A DNA stretch of 29,963 bases from a bacterium (GCA_022839105.1 JALHDH010000060.1:1-29963), one strand, 5' to 3'. Positions 1 through 8,831 are shown, counted from the stretch's first letter. The notes: generated by a model from the sequence alone, not told the origin. Made by a program: numbers and translations.

Positions 1-18
1 GGGCTCTCGGTGCGTGTA

Positions 19-783
19 CTACGAGCCCGGGCTTGAAGTTCCCTCACGAAGCGTACCACTACCGGGATCGGGGTTTGCGCCTTGGCCGGCGACCCAGACC
101 GAGGCGTCTTCCGACCATCCGTAGGACACCTTGCCTTCGGGCTCGACCAGGACGATGCTGTCGAAGTGGAAGTTCTTGCTCTCGTCCCTCATCACGACCA
201 GGTGGGCCTGCCGCGTCTGACCATCGACCTGGGCGTTGGCGTTGATCCGCAGGCTGAAGTCCGGTGCCGGTCCGTCGATCTGCAGCTCTTCTTTTTCGAT
301 CTTGACCTTCTGGATTCCCTTTTCCGACTGGAACTGCAGGAATCCGTCCTTGCTGCGCTGCTGGTAGACCTCCAGGGCTCGGAGCAGGAGGGCCTCGGTG
401 TTGACGCCCTGCCAATGTGCGTGAATCTTGCGGACGAACAGGACGGCCGTGTCCGTGGTGTCGCCAGGAGCCGCGTCGACCATGTTGCCGGACTGCGGGT
501 TGCCTGGTTCGGGTGCCGGGGCGGCCGGGTTGCCGGGCTGTGTGTTGCCTGGTTCGGGTGCGCCCGGTTGGCCGGGGGCCGCGGCTTGAGGGTCGGTGGC
601 GGCCGTCTGCGTCTCGGCGGGGGAAGCCTGCGTCTGCGGTGGAGGGCCTGCCGGAGAGGGGGGCGCCGGGGGCTCCGCTGGCTTGGGACCACAGGCCGTC
701 ATGGCCAGCAACAGGCCCAGGGCCGGGAGTGTCGACAGGATCTTGATCTTGACCGGAAGTGCCCGTCTGAGAAGCGACCGCAT
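19..783 (-). CDS. Proline-rich lipoprotein of unknown function
   Basis: This 254-residue protein starts at ATG 783 with a GGAGG about 9 bases upstream. The N-terminus has a positively charged stretch, a hydrophobic core and a lipobox-like MTAC near residue 31, so it is probably a lipid-anchored envelope protein. Residues of about 33-100 are low complexity, rich in Pro, Ala, Gln and Gly, with repeated PGN motifs; this looks like a flexible linker away from the membrane. The C-terminal half (about 110-240) is a small mixed alpha/beta domain that I do not recognise. It follows the radical SAM operon on the same strand after a 123-base gap, so it may be the last gene of that unit, but nothing in its sequence ties it to the pathway. 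Confidence 0.8.
   Translation of the reverse strand: MRSLLRRALPVKIKILSTLPALGLLLAMTACGPKPAEPPAPPSPAGPPPQTQASPAETQTAATDPQAAAPGQPGAPEPGNTQPGNPAAPAPEPGNPQSGNMVDAAPGDTTDTAVLFVRKIHAHWQGVNTEALLLRALEVYQQRSKDGFLQFQSEKGIQKVKIEKEELQIDGPAPDFSLRINANAQVDGQTRQAHLVVMRDESKNFHFDSIVLVEPEGKVSYGWSEDASVWVAGQGANPDPGSGTLREGTSSPGS
499..561. repeat. Short direct repeat inside the lipoprotein linker
   Basis: An exact 18-base sequence occurs at 499-516 and again at 544-561, a period of 45 bases. It encodes the repeated EPGN segments of the proline-rich linker. This is probably a tandem duplication that lengthened the linker. Confidence 0.7.
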
Positions 784-906
784 TCGTCGGATCCTCCGTT
801 CGAAGGTTTCTCGCCCAGAAGACCACGGAACCGCCTGGACGAACGCCTTCGGGTTCTCCAGGAGCCGGCGCAGGTCCTCTCTCCAGCCCTCGGCATGCCG
901 CAGCGG

Positions 907-2487
907 CTACTGGCTGATCAGCTTGCGAAGATCCCCATACTGGCGGATCTTGAACCAGGTCAGCTCGCCGTCCCGCAGGTAGCGCAGGGCCACTCCGCCC
1001 ATCTTGACCAGGTTGGCCAGCCAGGCCAGCCAGAAGAGCGGCTTCCAGTACCTCTTCCAGAAGGTCCGGTTCTCCAGGATCCGGCGGATCCAGCCCTTGG
1101 GGATGAAGGACTTGCTGGCCAGGCAGTACAGGGCCAGATAGAACTTGTCCTCGGGGCTTCGCGGCCAGTCCATCGAGACCCGGAACTGCTGGCAGGCCTT
1201 GGAGTTGCGCCCTTCGACCTGGTCGGGGTGCAGGACCCCCTCGGCCAGGAGCCGTCGGGTCAGGGCGGTGCCCGGGAAGAAGTTGAGCGAGTAGAAGTAG
1301 ATGTCGTAGGGACGCGGGATCTCCAGGAGGAAGCGGGCCGTCTCGGCCTTCATCTCCTCGGTGGCCGACGGGTTGTCCACGATCACGTCGTAGACGACCG
1401 AGATCTTCAGTTTCCGGTTCAGTTCGCCGAACTTCAGGATGGCCTGGTTCCCCGGGGTGCGGTTGTGGATGGTTCGGCTCTCTTCAGCCGAGCCGGTCTC
1501 GATGCCCGTCTGCACGCGCACCAGTCCCGCCGCCTTCAGGCGGGTGAGCAGGTTCTCTCGCAGCATGGGCGGGATCAGCAGGCACTCGAAGGGAACCCCG
1601 ATGCGGCGGGGATACTTCTCGCAGAATTCGGCGATCCAGGGTTCGGGGAAGGCAAAGGAGGTGTCGTCGTCGATCTTGACCCGGGCCAGGCGCGGGAAGG
1701 TCTCGCGCACCCTCTCGAGTTCGCCCAGCACGTGCTCGACCGAACGGTGTCGGTAGAACGGGGTCTGCTGTTCGCCGTACAGGTCGCGCAGGATCGAGAC
1801 GTAGCAGTACGAGCAGTTGTAGGGGCAGCCCCTGGACAGGTAGATGCGGTACTCGGCCGTGCGCTTCCAGGGTTCCTCGACGCGCACCCGGCCGTTCTCG
1901 ATATAGTGCTTGTTGAAGTCGTCGGTGTCGGGCCAGGGAAGCACGTCCAGGTCCGGAATCAGGGGGCGCACCGGGTTGCGATGGACCTCCCCGTCCCGGC
2001 ATGCCCAGATATTGGGGATGTCGGTGGTCGGAAGCCCTTCGTGCAGCCGCGCGCACAGGTCGATCAGGGCCGCCTCGCCCTCGCCCAGGCACAGATAGTC
2101 GGCTTGATGCAGGCAGTCCTCAGGGGCCGAGGTGACGTGGATGCCGCCCCAGACCACGGGGGTCTTGGGGAACTCGGAGCGGATCCTGAGGGTCAGTTCG
2201 CGGGCCATCCCGTGCAGGCTGGAGATGAATCCCAGGCCGATCAGGTCCACCTTCTTCTGGGAAAGGATCTCCAGGGCCAGTTGGAGGTCCTCTTCAGAGG
2301 GCATCTCCAGTCGGTTGTTGACCCAGTCGCGCAGGAAGACCAGGGTGGTCTGGAAGCCCGCGCGGCGCAGGGCGGCCGAGAGATAGCGCAGCCCGGCGTT
2401 CTCGACGCTGTAGAGGGCCACGAGAGCCACGTGGAAGGTCCTGGGGGGGGCGGTCCAACCCTGCTCGGGAGCCCACGGATGGCTCAT
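907..2487 (-). CDS. Radical SAM protein with cobalamin-binding-type N-terminal domain (first of two)
   Basis: A 526-residue protein. Residues of about 17-150 look like the Rossmann-type B12-binding domain of BchE-type radical SAM enzymes, with VVWGGIHVT at about 111-119 and LGEGE at 134-138. The radical SAM core follows with CPYNCSYC; C221, C225 and C228 would hold the 4Fe-4S cluster that cleaves S-adenosylmethionine. The C-terminus is long and basic with a hydrophobic, Trp-rich patch, so membrane association is possible. ATG 2487 is chosen because GGAGAGG lies 6 bases upstream and the start overlaps the preceding stop as ATGA, which suggests translational coupling. Family members include methyltransferases, ring-forming enzymes and lipid-modifying enzymes; the substrate cannot be read from sequence. 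The open frame continues upstream to 3870, but that part is a shadow of the next gene. Confidence 0.88.
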   Translation of the reverse strand: MSHPWAPEQGWTAPPRTFHVALVALYSVENAGLRYLSAALRRAGFQTTLVFLRDWVNNRLEMPSEEDLQLALEILSQKKVDLIGLGFISSLHGMARELTLRIRSEFPKTPVVWGGIHVTSAPEDCLHQADYLCLGEGEAALIDLCARLHEGLPTTDIPNIWACRDGEVHRNPVRPLIPDLDVLPWPDTDDFNKHYIENGRVRVEEPWKRTAEYRIYLSRGCPYNCSYCYVSILRDLYGEQQTPFYRHRSVEHVLGELERVRETFPRLARVKIDDDTSFAFPEPWIAEFCEKYPRRIGVPFECLLIPPMLRENLLTRLKAAGLVRVQTGIETGSAEESRTIHNRTPGNQAILKFGELNRKLKISVVYDVIVDNPSATEEMKAETARFLLEIPRPYDIYFYSLNFFPGTALTRRLLAEGVLHPDQVEGRNSKACQQFRVSMDWPRSPEDKFYLALYCLASKSFIPKGWIRRILENRTFWKRYWKPLFWLAWLANLVKMGGVALRYLRDGELTWFKIRQYGDLRKLISQ

Positions 2488-3611
2488 GCCGGACCTCTCC
2501 GATGGGCCGGGTCCACAAGCTGGCGAGGATCCGGAAGGCCCTTTGGAATCGGGCCGGGTCGGCGCAGGGCGGCGGCCTCGAGGAAGGCGCGCGGGTGGGT
2601 GAAGGCCAGGGCCACCTCCTGCCAGCAGGGCCGGAAGCAGGACTGGCACTTCGAAGCCACGCGCTCGGCTTCGCGGGCCGCGTGCTCTTCGAGGAACCAG
2701 TCCACGAAGTCGGGGTCGGCGGCCGAGACCTGCTCGGTCCCGAAGCGTCCCGTGCCCTGGAAGCGATGGCACATCGAATAGAGGCCCTCGGGGCTGAGCG
2801 AGAAGCTCAAGGAGCCGGCCCGGCAGCGCCATCCGGTGGGCTTCCCCTTGAGATACCTCAAGGTGTATTCCAGGAAGGGGGTCGAGTTGAAGATGCGTCG
2901 CCCCCGGGCCTTCATCCGGATCAACTCGTTGAAGGCGGCGTCCAGCCGGGGATGGTCCTCGGCGGTGAAGGGCATGTCGTGGAAGGCCTCGCGACAGCCC
3001 AGATCCGCATCCCGGTAGTGGTGCAGCTCCAAGGGGACGAAGGAGGCGTAGAAGCCGAAGGCCTCGGCCAGTTCCACGATGCGGGGAAGCTCGAGGTAGT
3101 TCAGCCGGGTCACGACGCAGTTCAGCACGCCCAGGCCCCGTCGGGGGCGCAGATGCTCCGCCCAGTGGCGGACGGCCTCCAGGATCCCCTCCCAGACCCC
3201 TTCTCGGGCGCAGATGTCGGCCTGGCGGGCTGGATCCGGGGTGTCCAGGGACAAGGAGATGTGGCGGAGCCCGGTCTCTTGGACCCGGCGCAGCAGATCC
3301 GGGTCGCGGACCAGGCCGTTGGTCAGGACCCGGACCTCGATTCCGGAGTCCGAGAAGGCCCGGATGATCTCGGGCAGATCCGGTCGCAGGAAGGGCTCGC
3401 CTCCACCCAGGGAGATGGCGGCGGTGCCCAGTCGACGAAGGTTCCGGGCCACCTGCCGGATCTGGGGAAGCTCGAGCTCGCTGTGTCGGTTGCCGATCTT
3501 CCACAGCCCGCACATCCGGCAGCGCAGGTTGCATCGGTGGGTGATCCCGTAGTGCACGTACACCGGGACCCGGCGGGTCAGGAGGGCCTGGGCCAGAGGC
3601 AGGTATCTCAT
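2484..3611 (-). CDS. Radical SAM protein with C-terminal auxiliary-cluster cysteines
   Basis: A 375-residue protein starting at ATG 3611. The motif CNLRCRMC gives C27, C31 and C34 for the radical SAM cluster, and GGGEP lies at 69-73, the usual SAM-binding loop. Near the C-terminus a CRAG...MCHRF segment and a CQSCFRPC segment resemble a SPASM/twitch-type region that holds extra iron-sulfur clusters. Such enzymes modify peptides, sugars or lipids; the target is unknown. It starts 5 bases after the preceding gene stops and ends by a 4-base overlap with the next one, so it sits inside an operon. It has no strong ribosome site of its own and is probably translated by coupling. It is one possible catalytic partner, in trans, for the cysteine-less SPASM protein at 20436, but that is speculation. 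Confidence 0.88.
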   Translation of the reverse strand: MRYLPLAQALLTRRVPVYVHYGITHRCNLRCRMCGLWKIGNRHSELELPQIRQVARNLRRLGTAAISLGGGEPFLRPDLPEIIRAFSDSGIEVRVLTNGLVRDPDLLRRVQETGLRHISLSLDTPDPARQADICAREGVWEGILEAVRHWAEHLRPRRGLGVLNCVVTRLNYLELPRIVELAEAFGFYASFVPLELHHYRDADLGCREAFHDMPFTAEDHPRLDAAFNELIRMKARGRRIFNSTPFLEYTLRYLKGKPTGWRCRAGSLSFSLSPEGLYSMCHRFQGTGRFGTEQVSAADPDFVDWFLEEHAAREAERVASKCQSCFRPCWQEVALAFTHPRAFLEAAALRRPGPIPKGLPDPRQLVDPAHRRGPA

Positions 3612-3616
3612 GGCTT

Positions 3617-5032
3617 CTAGAGTTTCGCGATGCCCCAGCCGGCCTTGAGCTTCCGGGAGAGATCCTGGAAGCTCCGGATCTCCAGAAGCTTGCGCAGCAT
3701 CTGCCGAGGCCGCAGGTAGAAGCGCTTGAAGGCCAGTTCGCACAACTCGCCCAGCTCTTCGGGACTGAAGAACTCGGTCCAGACCTGGGGGCGAAAATCC
3801 GCGCGAGGCTCCAGCAGGAACCTCTCCCAGTGCCCGGGATCCAGGATGCCTCGGCGGACGCCCTCCTCATACAGGGCCGTCCGGGGGTAGGGCGTCAAGA
3901 CCCCGAAGAGCGCGTAGTCCGGGTCCAGCTCGCGGGCGAAGTCGATGGTGGCCAGCACGTCGTCCCGGGTCCTCTCGTGGGGACAGCCGATCATGAAGTA
4001 GCACACCGTGGTCAGCCCCGAGTCCTTGAGGATCCGGAACTTCTGGCGGACCTGGGCGGTGTCCAGGTTCTTGTTGAGGATCTTCAGCCCCTCGTCGGTT
4101 CCCGATTCGACGCCGACGTGGACCCGGGTGCACCCGGCCTGGCGGGCGGCCTGGACCGTCTCGGGGGTGATCAGGTTGACCCGGGCCCGGAAGTTCCAGT
4201 TGACCTTGAGACCCCGGCGGCGGATCTCCTCGCACATGGCCAGCGTCCGCTCGGGTTGGACGTTGAAGGTGTCGTCCACCATGTAGATCTCGTGGATCCC
4301 GAGCTCGGCGCACTGCTCCATCTCGTCCACCACGTTGTGGGCGCTGCGCGACCTCCAGGAGCCGCGGCCCGGAGTGTTGCAGAAGCTGCAGTGGTAGGGA
4401 CAGCCCCGGCTGGTCAGAAGCGAGGTGGCGATGGCCCGGCTCCCCAGGACGTAGGAGTACTTCCGGTAGTCCAGGACGCTTCGACGGGGGAAGGGGAGCG
4501 TATTGAGTGCCCGGATCGGGGCTCGCCTGGGGGTCTGGATCACCTCTCCCCGGCGAGACCGGAAGAGGACCCCGGCCACCTGGGTGGGCTCGCGACCCTC
4601 CGCCAGGCAGTCCAGGACCTCGGCGAAGGCCTGCTCGCCCTCGTCCGGGATGCAGCCGTCCACCTCGGGGTGGTGCATGGTCTGGGAGGGGAAGTCCGAG
4701 ACGTGCGGCCCGCCCCACCACACGGCGATCTCGGGCGAGAGGGCCTTGACCCGGCGCGAGATCTCCAGCATGTCCACCAGGTCGTGGGTGTGGCCCGTCA
4801 GACCCACCAGATCGGGGGCTTCCCGGCGCACCTCTTCTTCCAGTCGGGCCCCGTCCCACCCCTCGGCCAGGCAGTCGAGGATGCGCACCTCGTGGCGTTC
4901 CTGGCTGGCCAGCCAGGCCTCCAGGTACAGAAGGCCCAGGGGAGGCATGGTGTTGACCTCGGCGTTCACCGAGGTCGGCACCTCAGAAGAGATGCTGTGC
5001 TCGCGGGGCGGGTTGACCAGCAGGACCTTCAC
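3617..5032 (-). CDS. Radical SAM protein with cobalamin-binding-type N-terminal domain (second of two)
   Basis: A 471-residue protein of the BchE/P-methylase type. Residues 1-150 form a B12-binding-like domain: VLLVNPPRE at the N-terminus, PPLGLLYL at 30-37, VWWGGPHV at 104-111 and the DEGE motif at 130-133. As in many of these enzymes there is no DxHxxG cobalamin motif. The radical SAM motif CPYHCSFC supplies C211, C215 and C218. The start is GTG 5032, with GGAGAG upstream and only one base between it and the preceding stop. Known relatives methylate unactivated carbon, close rings or cyclise; which reaction applies here is unknown. Two enzymes of this type in one operon suggest successive modifications of one scaffold. 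Confidence 0.9.
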   Translation of the reverse strand: MKVLLVNPPREHSISSEVPTSVNAEVNTMPPLGLLYLEAWLASQERHEVRILDCLAEGWDGARLEEEVRREAPDLVGLTGHTHDLVDMLEISRRVKALSPEIAVWWGGPHVSDFPSQTMHHPEVDGCIPDEGEQAFAEVLDCLAEGREPTQVAGVLFRSRRGEVIQTPRRAPIRALNTLPFPRRSVLDYRKYSYVLGSRAIATSLLTSRGCPYHCSFCNTPGRGSWRSRSAHNVVDEMEQCAELGIHEIYMVDDTFNVQPERTLAMCEEIRRRGLKVNWNFRARVNLITPETVQAARQAGCTRVHVGVESGTDEGLKILNKNLDTAQVRQKFRILKDSGLTTVCYFMIGCPHERTRDDVLATIDFARELDPDYALFGVLTPYPRTALYEEGVRRGILDPGHWERFLLEPRADFRPQVWTEFFSPEELGELCELAFKRFYLRPRQMLRKLLEIRSFQDLSRKLKAGWGIAKL

Positions 5033-5033
5033 G

Positions 5034-5987
5034 TCATGCTCTCCGGCCCAGGGCCCGGACCCACTGCAGGATGGTCCTGAAGTTCAACGAGAAGAGCAGG
5101 TTGTACTCCGAGTAGCAGGTGGCCAGACAGGACTGGCAGGGTGGGGGAGCCACCCTTCTGTAGGCTTCGGAGAAGCCCAGTTCCAGGGCGTTGGGGGCCG
5201 GCAGATCGCCCACCGTCAGCGAGCAGGGATAGAGGTCCCCGTTGGTGTCGATGTTGACGAAGAACTTGCCGCCCCAGCACTTCTTCCAGCCCAGGCCGCC
5301 CTCGGTGGAGGTGTTGCGCTGGTAGTCCTTCCAGGCGGCCAGGTGCTCGAAGCAGCCCACGGAGGTGCCGATCCGGCGACCCCGGCGCTTCTGTTCGGCC
5401 AGGTGCTGCAGGACCCGGGCATACTCCTCGGCGGAGGGGCGCAACTCGTCGTTGATCCCGAAGAGCTCGTTGTGGTGGAGGACCTGGAAGGTGGGCACGA
5501 AGCCCCTGCGATCGGCCTCGTCCAGGATCCAGTCCACGTGCTCGAGGTTGTGGCGGGTCAGCACGGTGATCGTCCAGACCGTCCGTCCGGGCGGGATGCA
5601 GTCCAGGGCCGCCATGACCTTCTTCCACGAACCGGGTTCGCGGTTCGCGTCGTGGGCCTCTTGCGGCCCGTCCAGCGAGACGATCAGGTGATCGAGGTGG
5701 TCGAGCAGTTCGCGGCGCTCGGGCAGCAGGTAGCCGTTGGTGTCCAGGGTGACGTACAGGCCCCTCTGCCGGGCGTGGGACACGATCCGCGTGATGTCGG
5801 GGCGCAGCAGCGGTTCTCCGCCCCAAAGGCCCAGCCTCTGGGTTCCCATCTCCGCCATCTGGTCGATCAGGCCGAGGATCTGCTCGGTGCTCATCTCCTT
5901 CTGGGCCCGGGAGGGGATCCGGCAGTAGCGGCATCGGGACTGGCAGGTGTTGTTGGTCGAGAGGATGGCGAAGAGGGGGTAGTCCAC
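5034..5987 (-). CDS. Radical SAM protein with C-terminal SPASM-like cysteines
   Basis: A 317-residue protein. CQSRCRYC (C15, C19, C22) is the cluster motif and GGEP lies at 56-59. The C-terminal third has CWGG, an INTNG-like strand (NIDTNGDLYPC) and CQSCLATC, in the pattern of a SPASM-type auxiliary cluster. GTG 5987 is the first usable start that keeps the N-terminal cysteines; no ATG is in frame upstream nearby. As a result the gene overlaps the end of the aminotransferase gene by 97 bases. Either the overlap is real or the aminotransferase tail is misread. Substrate unknown; context suggests a step on the same product as the neighbouring radical SAM enzymes. Confidence 0.85.
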   Translation of the reverse strand: MDYPLFAILSTNNTCQSRCRYCRIPSRAQKEMSTEQILGLIDQMAEMGTQRLGLWGGEPLLRPDITRIVSHARQRGLYVTLDTNGYLLPERRELLDHLDHLIVSLDGPQEAHDANREPGSWKKVMAALDCIPPGRTVWTITVLTRHNLEHVDWILDEADRRGFVPTFQVLHHNELFGINDELRPSAEEYARVLQHLAEQKRRGRRIGTSVGCFEHLAAWKDYQRNTSTEGGLGWKKCWGGKFFVNIDTNGDLYPCSLTVGDLPAPNALELGFSEAYRRVAPPPCQSCLATCYSEYNLLFSLNFRTILQWVRALGRRA

Positions 5988-7270
5988 CCCATCATCGTGG
6001 AGAGCTTCATGGTGGAGGGGCGAACCCGGGCGGCTCGGCCCACCGCGTCGGCCATCCGGTCCAGATCGCGCTCGCTCAGGCCGGGGTAGATCGGCAGGTG
6101 CAGTTGCCGGGCCTCCAGGCGCTCGGCCTCGGGACAGGGGCCGAACTGCTCGACCCGGCCGGCCAGGACGCCCACCCGGGTCACCGGGCGGAGATACCCC
6201 GGCGAGGAGTCGACCCCCAGCCGGAAGAGCTCGCGTGCCAGGGCCTGGCGTTCGGGCCAGGTGACCACGAAGCTCATGAAGAGGTGCCGGCCCCCGGTCG
6301 GAATCTCGGGGAGGCCCAGTTCGGGAAGGTCCAGCGCCTTCAGCCGTTCCAGGAGGGCCAGACCGTTGGCGGCGCGGCGCCGGTTGTGCTCCTCCAGGCG
6401 GGGGAGCAGACGCAGTCCCAGGGCCGCCTGGAGCGGCGAGGGTCGGCCTGTCGAACGGGGAGGCTCGACGCTGAAGCGCTCCTCGAAGAGGGGGTGCAGC
6501 AGGTCGCGGCCGGCGCCCAGCCAGCCGGCGGCCAGGGCGGGATAGACCCCGGCCGCGAAGAGCGTCCGGGCGGTGGCCACGCGGAAGGCCACAGCCTTCA
6601 GGAGCGTGGGCACGGCGGTCTTGTCCGCCGAGAGGGGGGCGTCCCCCAGAAGCTCCTCCAGCCTCTCGGCCAGATCGGCATCCTGGACGCCCACCATCCC
6701 TCCACCCAGGGTGGTGAAGTTCTTGGTCAGGGCAAAGGAGTAGAAGCTGGCGACTCCCGAGACTCCAGCCGGGATCTCTCCGGATCGGGCCCCCAGCCCC
6801 TGGGCGCAGTCCTCCAGCAGGATCGCTCCGCGCCGACGGGCCTCGGCGGCCAGCTCGGCCACCGGGGCCGGGCAGCCGTACATGTGGGTGGCGACCACCA
6901 CCCGGACGTCCTGCCAGGCCTCCTCGGGGATCTGCTCGCGGCCCATGGTCCAGGTTCCGCGGGCGATGTCGGCGATCCGCGGGATCAGGCCGGCCGCCAC
7001 CACCGTGGCCGGCATGGAGGGATGGGTCCAGGCCGGCAGGAGGACGACCGCCCCTTCGGGCAGGCCCAGGGCCTTCAGGGCCAGGTACATCCCCAGGCGG
7101 GCCGAGGGGACGAAGAAGGCCCGGCGCAGGCCGATGTGCCGGGCAAATTCGGTCTCCAGGCGGGCCAGGTCTTCCGGGCCGTGGCGTCCGATCCGGCCCA
7201 GGGCCCAGGCCAGATCGGAGGGCTCCAGGGCCAGCTCGAAGCGGGGCAGGGGAAGCGGAAATCGGCTCAT
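5891..7270 (-). CDS. DegT/DnrJ/EryC1-family PLP-dependent aminotransferase
   Basis: A 459-residue protein with the features of sugar aminotransferases of the DegT/DnrJ/EryC1/StrS family: an N-terminal PSARLGMYLAL segment, LEDCAQGLGA at 152-161 for cofactor binding, and SFALTKNFTTLGGGM, where K183 would form the Schiff base with PLP. These enzymes normally transaminate nucleotide-linked keto sugars, although some act on other scaffolds. The family fold should end near residue 418; the last roughly 40 residues are rich in Pro, Ser and Thr and are encoded in the region that also codes for the next protein in another frame. They may be translated but are unlikely to be functional. It starts 5 bases after the FAD oxidoreductase gene ends. 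Confidence 0.9.
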   Translation of the reverse strand: MSRFPLPLPRFELALEPSDLAWALGRIGRHGPEDLARLETEFARHIGLRRAFFVPSARLGMYLALKALGLPEGAVVLLPAWTHPSMPATVVAAGLIPRIADIARGTWTMGREQIPEEAWQDVRVVVATHMYGCPAPVAELAAEARRRGAILLEDCAQGLGARSGEIPAGVSGVASFYSFALTKNFTTLGGGMVGVQDADLAERLEELLGDAPLSADKTAVPTLLKAVAFRVATARTLFAAGVYPALAAGWLGAGRDLLHPLFEERFSVEPPRSTGRPSPLQAALGLRLLPRLEEHNRRRAANGLALLERLKALDLPELGLPEIPTGGRHLFMSFVVTWPERQALARELFRLGVDSSPGYLRPVTRVGVLAGRVEQFGPCPEAERLEARQLHLPIYPGLSERDLDRMADAVGRAARVRPSTMKLSTMMGWTTPSSPSSRPTTPASPDAATAGSPPGPRRR

Positions 7271-7275
7271 GCGGC

Positions 7276-8694
7276 TCAGGCCCTGGCCACGGCGGGTTCA
7301 GGCTCGGGCGTCGCCGGAGGGCGGGCCGCCTGGAGTTCCTCCCGGACCCGCCGGGTCCGGTCGCTGGCCTGGGTCATCCCGTCCAGGAGTTCGGTGGCCA
7401 GGGCGTAGGCGTTCTCGATGGAGTGGTCCATGTTGTTGTACCAGAAGCGCCCGGTCCGCCCCAACAGGTGCAGGTTGGAGAAACCCTGCAGATCCTCGAA
7501 GGCCCGGTCCAGCCTTCCGGGGTAGTCCACGTGGTAGACCGGGTAGGCGTCCCGGACCCTCTCGATCTTCATGGCCTGGATCTGCGCCTCGTCCCGGATG
7601 GCCTGCACCCGCAGCAGATCCTCGACCACCTGCCGGCGCACGCGGGCCGGGTCCTCCCACAGAAGGTCTCCCTCCTGGCAGGGGATCTCCAGGCAAAGGC
7701 CCCCCCGCCCCGGAGGCACGGTCTGCGGCGAGAAGCTGGCCGGATTGGAGAGCCGCGAGAAGACCAGGTCCTTGGCCCCGAAGTAGCACCACTGGTAGTC
7801 GTGCACCGGGGGGCTCTCCAGCAGGAGGTTGTAGATCACGTGCGAGCGATAGGCCAGGTTCGGTGCCGGCCGGCCCAGCATCCGGGCCAGCTCGGGGATG
7901 GCTCCGCTCCAGGCCAGGACCTCGCATTCCAGGACCCGGCCATCGTCCAGGACCAGGTGCTCGAGGCCCCCGGGTCCGGTCTCCAGCTTGAGTGGAACCC
8001 TGCCGGTGAGGATCTCTCCGCCCGCCGCGACGACCTTCTCGGCGCAGCGCCTCCAGAAGGCGTGCACCCCGTCGCGCCGGGGGTACAGGAAGTTCAGCTC
8101 GCGGGGCTTGGGGATCAGCATCAGCTTGAAGATCTCGGCCAGCGAGGCCGTGTTGACCTTCTCGTCGATGGTGGCGCGCTCGACCCCGACCTTGGCCCAG
8201 TTCTGGTGGGTGTCCGAGGCGGGGATTCCCAGGAACTTTTCGGTGTAGTCCCGGAAGAAGGTCTGATACAGGGTCCGCCCGTAGCGGCGCAGGACGTAGT
8301 CCTCGAAAGAGGCGCTGGTCTCGGAGGCCCGGGCGGACTTGCCCAGCAGGTCCAATCCGGCCCGCAACGCGATCCCCAGGGGGAGCTTGGGCAGGGTCTC
8401 CAGGCGCAGGGGCCAGGAGTGGTAGTGACCCATGAAGTGCACGGCGGAGGTGCGCGAGATTTCGAGGAAGTCGTCGCCCATCACCTCGTGCAGGAAGTTC
8501 CCCACGACGGGATTGGCCGAGTAGAACCGGTGGGGCCCGATATCGAAGTGCCAGTCGTCATAGTGGAAGCTGCGGGCCAGGCCGCCCACCTCGGATTCCT
8601 TCTCGACCACCGTGACGGGCAGGCCCGCCTTGGTCAGGAGGTAGGCCAGGGTCAGTCCGGCGGCGCCCGCACCGACGACGACGTAGCGCTTCAA
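7276..8694 (-). CDS. FAD-dependent oxidoreductase, amine oxidase / protoporphyrinogen oxidase-like
   Basis: A 472-residue flavoprotein. The N-terminus carries the dinucleotide-binding fingerprint GAGAAG at 8-13, E31 at the end of the second strand for the ribose, and EVGGLARSF just after; FDIGPHRFYS near 50-59 and NNMDHSIENAY near the C-terminus fit the family of Glf-like and HemY-like proteins often found in surface-glycan clusters. It may oxidise or isomerise a sugar or a lipid-linked intermediate. The start is placed at TTG 8694 because GGAGG sits about 8 bases upstream and the Rossmann motif begins at once; the open frame runs much further upstream without family similarity. It is the first gene of the minus-strand operon behind the promoter at 8756-8784. 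Confidence 0.88.
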   Translation of the reverse strand: MKRYVVVGAGAAGLTLAYLLTKAGLPVTVVEKESEVGGLARSFHYDDWHFDIGPHRFYSANPVVGNFLHEVMGDDFLEISRTSAVHFMGHYHSWPLRLETLPKLPLGIALRAGLDLLGKSARASETSASFEDYVLRRYGRTLYQTFFRDYTEKFLGIPASDTHQNWAKVGVERATIDEKVNTASLAEIFKLMLIPKPRELNFLYPRRDGVHAFWRRCAEKVVAAGGEILTGRVPLKLETGPGGLEHLVLDDGRVLECEVLAWSGAIPELARMLGRPAPNLAYRSHVIYNLLLESPPVHDYQWCYFGAKDLVFSRLSNPASFSPQTVPPGRGGLCLEIPCQEGDLLWEDPARVRRQVVEDLLRVQAIRDEAQIQAMKIERVRDAYPVYHVDYPGRLDRAFEDLQGFSNLHLLGRTGRFWYNNMDHSIENAYALATELLDGMTQASDRTRRVREELQAARPPATPEPEPAVARA

Positions 8695-8755
8695 GTCTTG
8701 TCCTCCCTGGCCCTCGAGGCCAGTTCCTGGTTCCGGCCCTGCCGGTTGTCCAGGT

Positions 8756-8784
8756 AATATACCATCCCCTTCCAGCCGATTCAA
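8756..8784 (-). promoter_or_regulatory. Sigma70-type promoter of the radical SAM operon
   Basis: On the minus strand a -35 box TTGAAT (8784-8779) and a -10 box TATATT (8761-8756) are separated by exactly 17 bases. Four and five of six positions match the consensus. Transcription would start near 8749 and leave a leader of about 55 bases before the TTG start of the FAD oxidoreductase. The boxes stand out as AT-rich in a GC-rich intergenic stretch. Confidence 0.6.
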
Positions 8785-8831
8785 AGACTCCAGGGCCTCC
8801 AGGGTCTGATCCTGGGCCTCGGCCCGGGCCT

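Noticed and set aside
784..906. In-frame, coding-like sequence between the radical SAM stop and the lipoprotein ATG
   Set aside because: It shares the frame of both genes and reads as plausible protein, but it has no start codon. The ATG at 783 has a good ribosome site and a normal signal peptide, so I treat this stretch as non-coding.
82..2781. Open frame of 899 codons on the plus strand, opposite the radical SAM genes
   Set aside because: It is antisense to genes with clear catalytic motifs, has no recognisable domain, and its composition is what a high-GC coding strand gives in reverse.
2488..3870. N-terminal extension of the first B12-type radical SAM gene to 987 residues
   Set aside because: The extension overlaps another complete radical SAM gene in a different frame and contains no family motifs.
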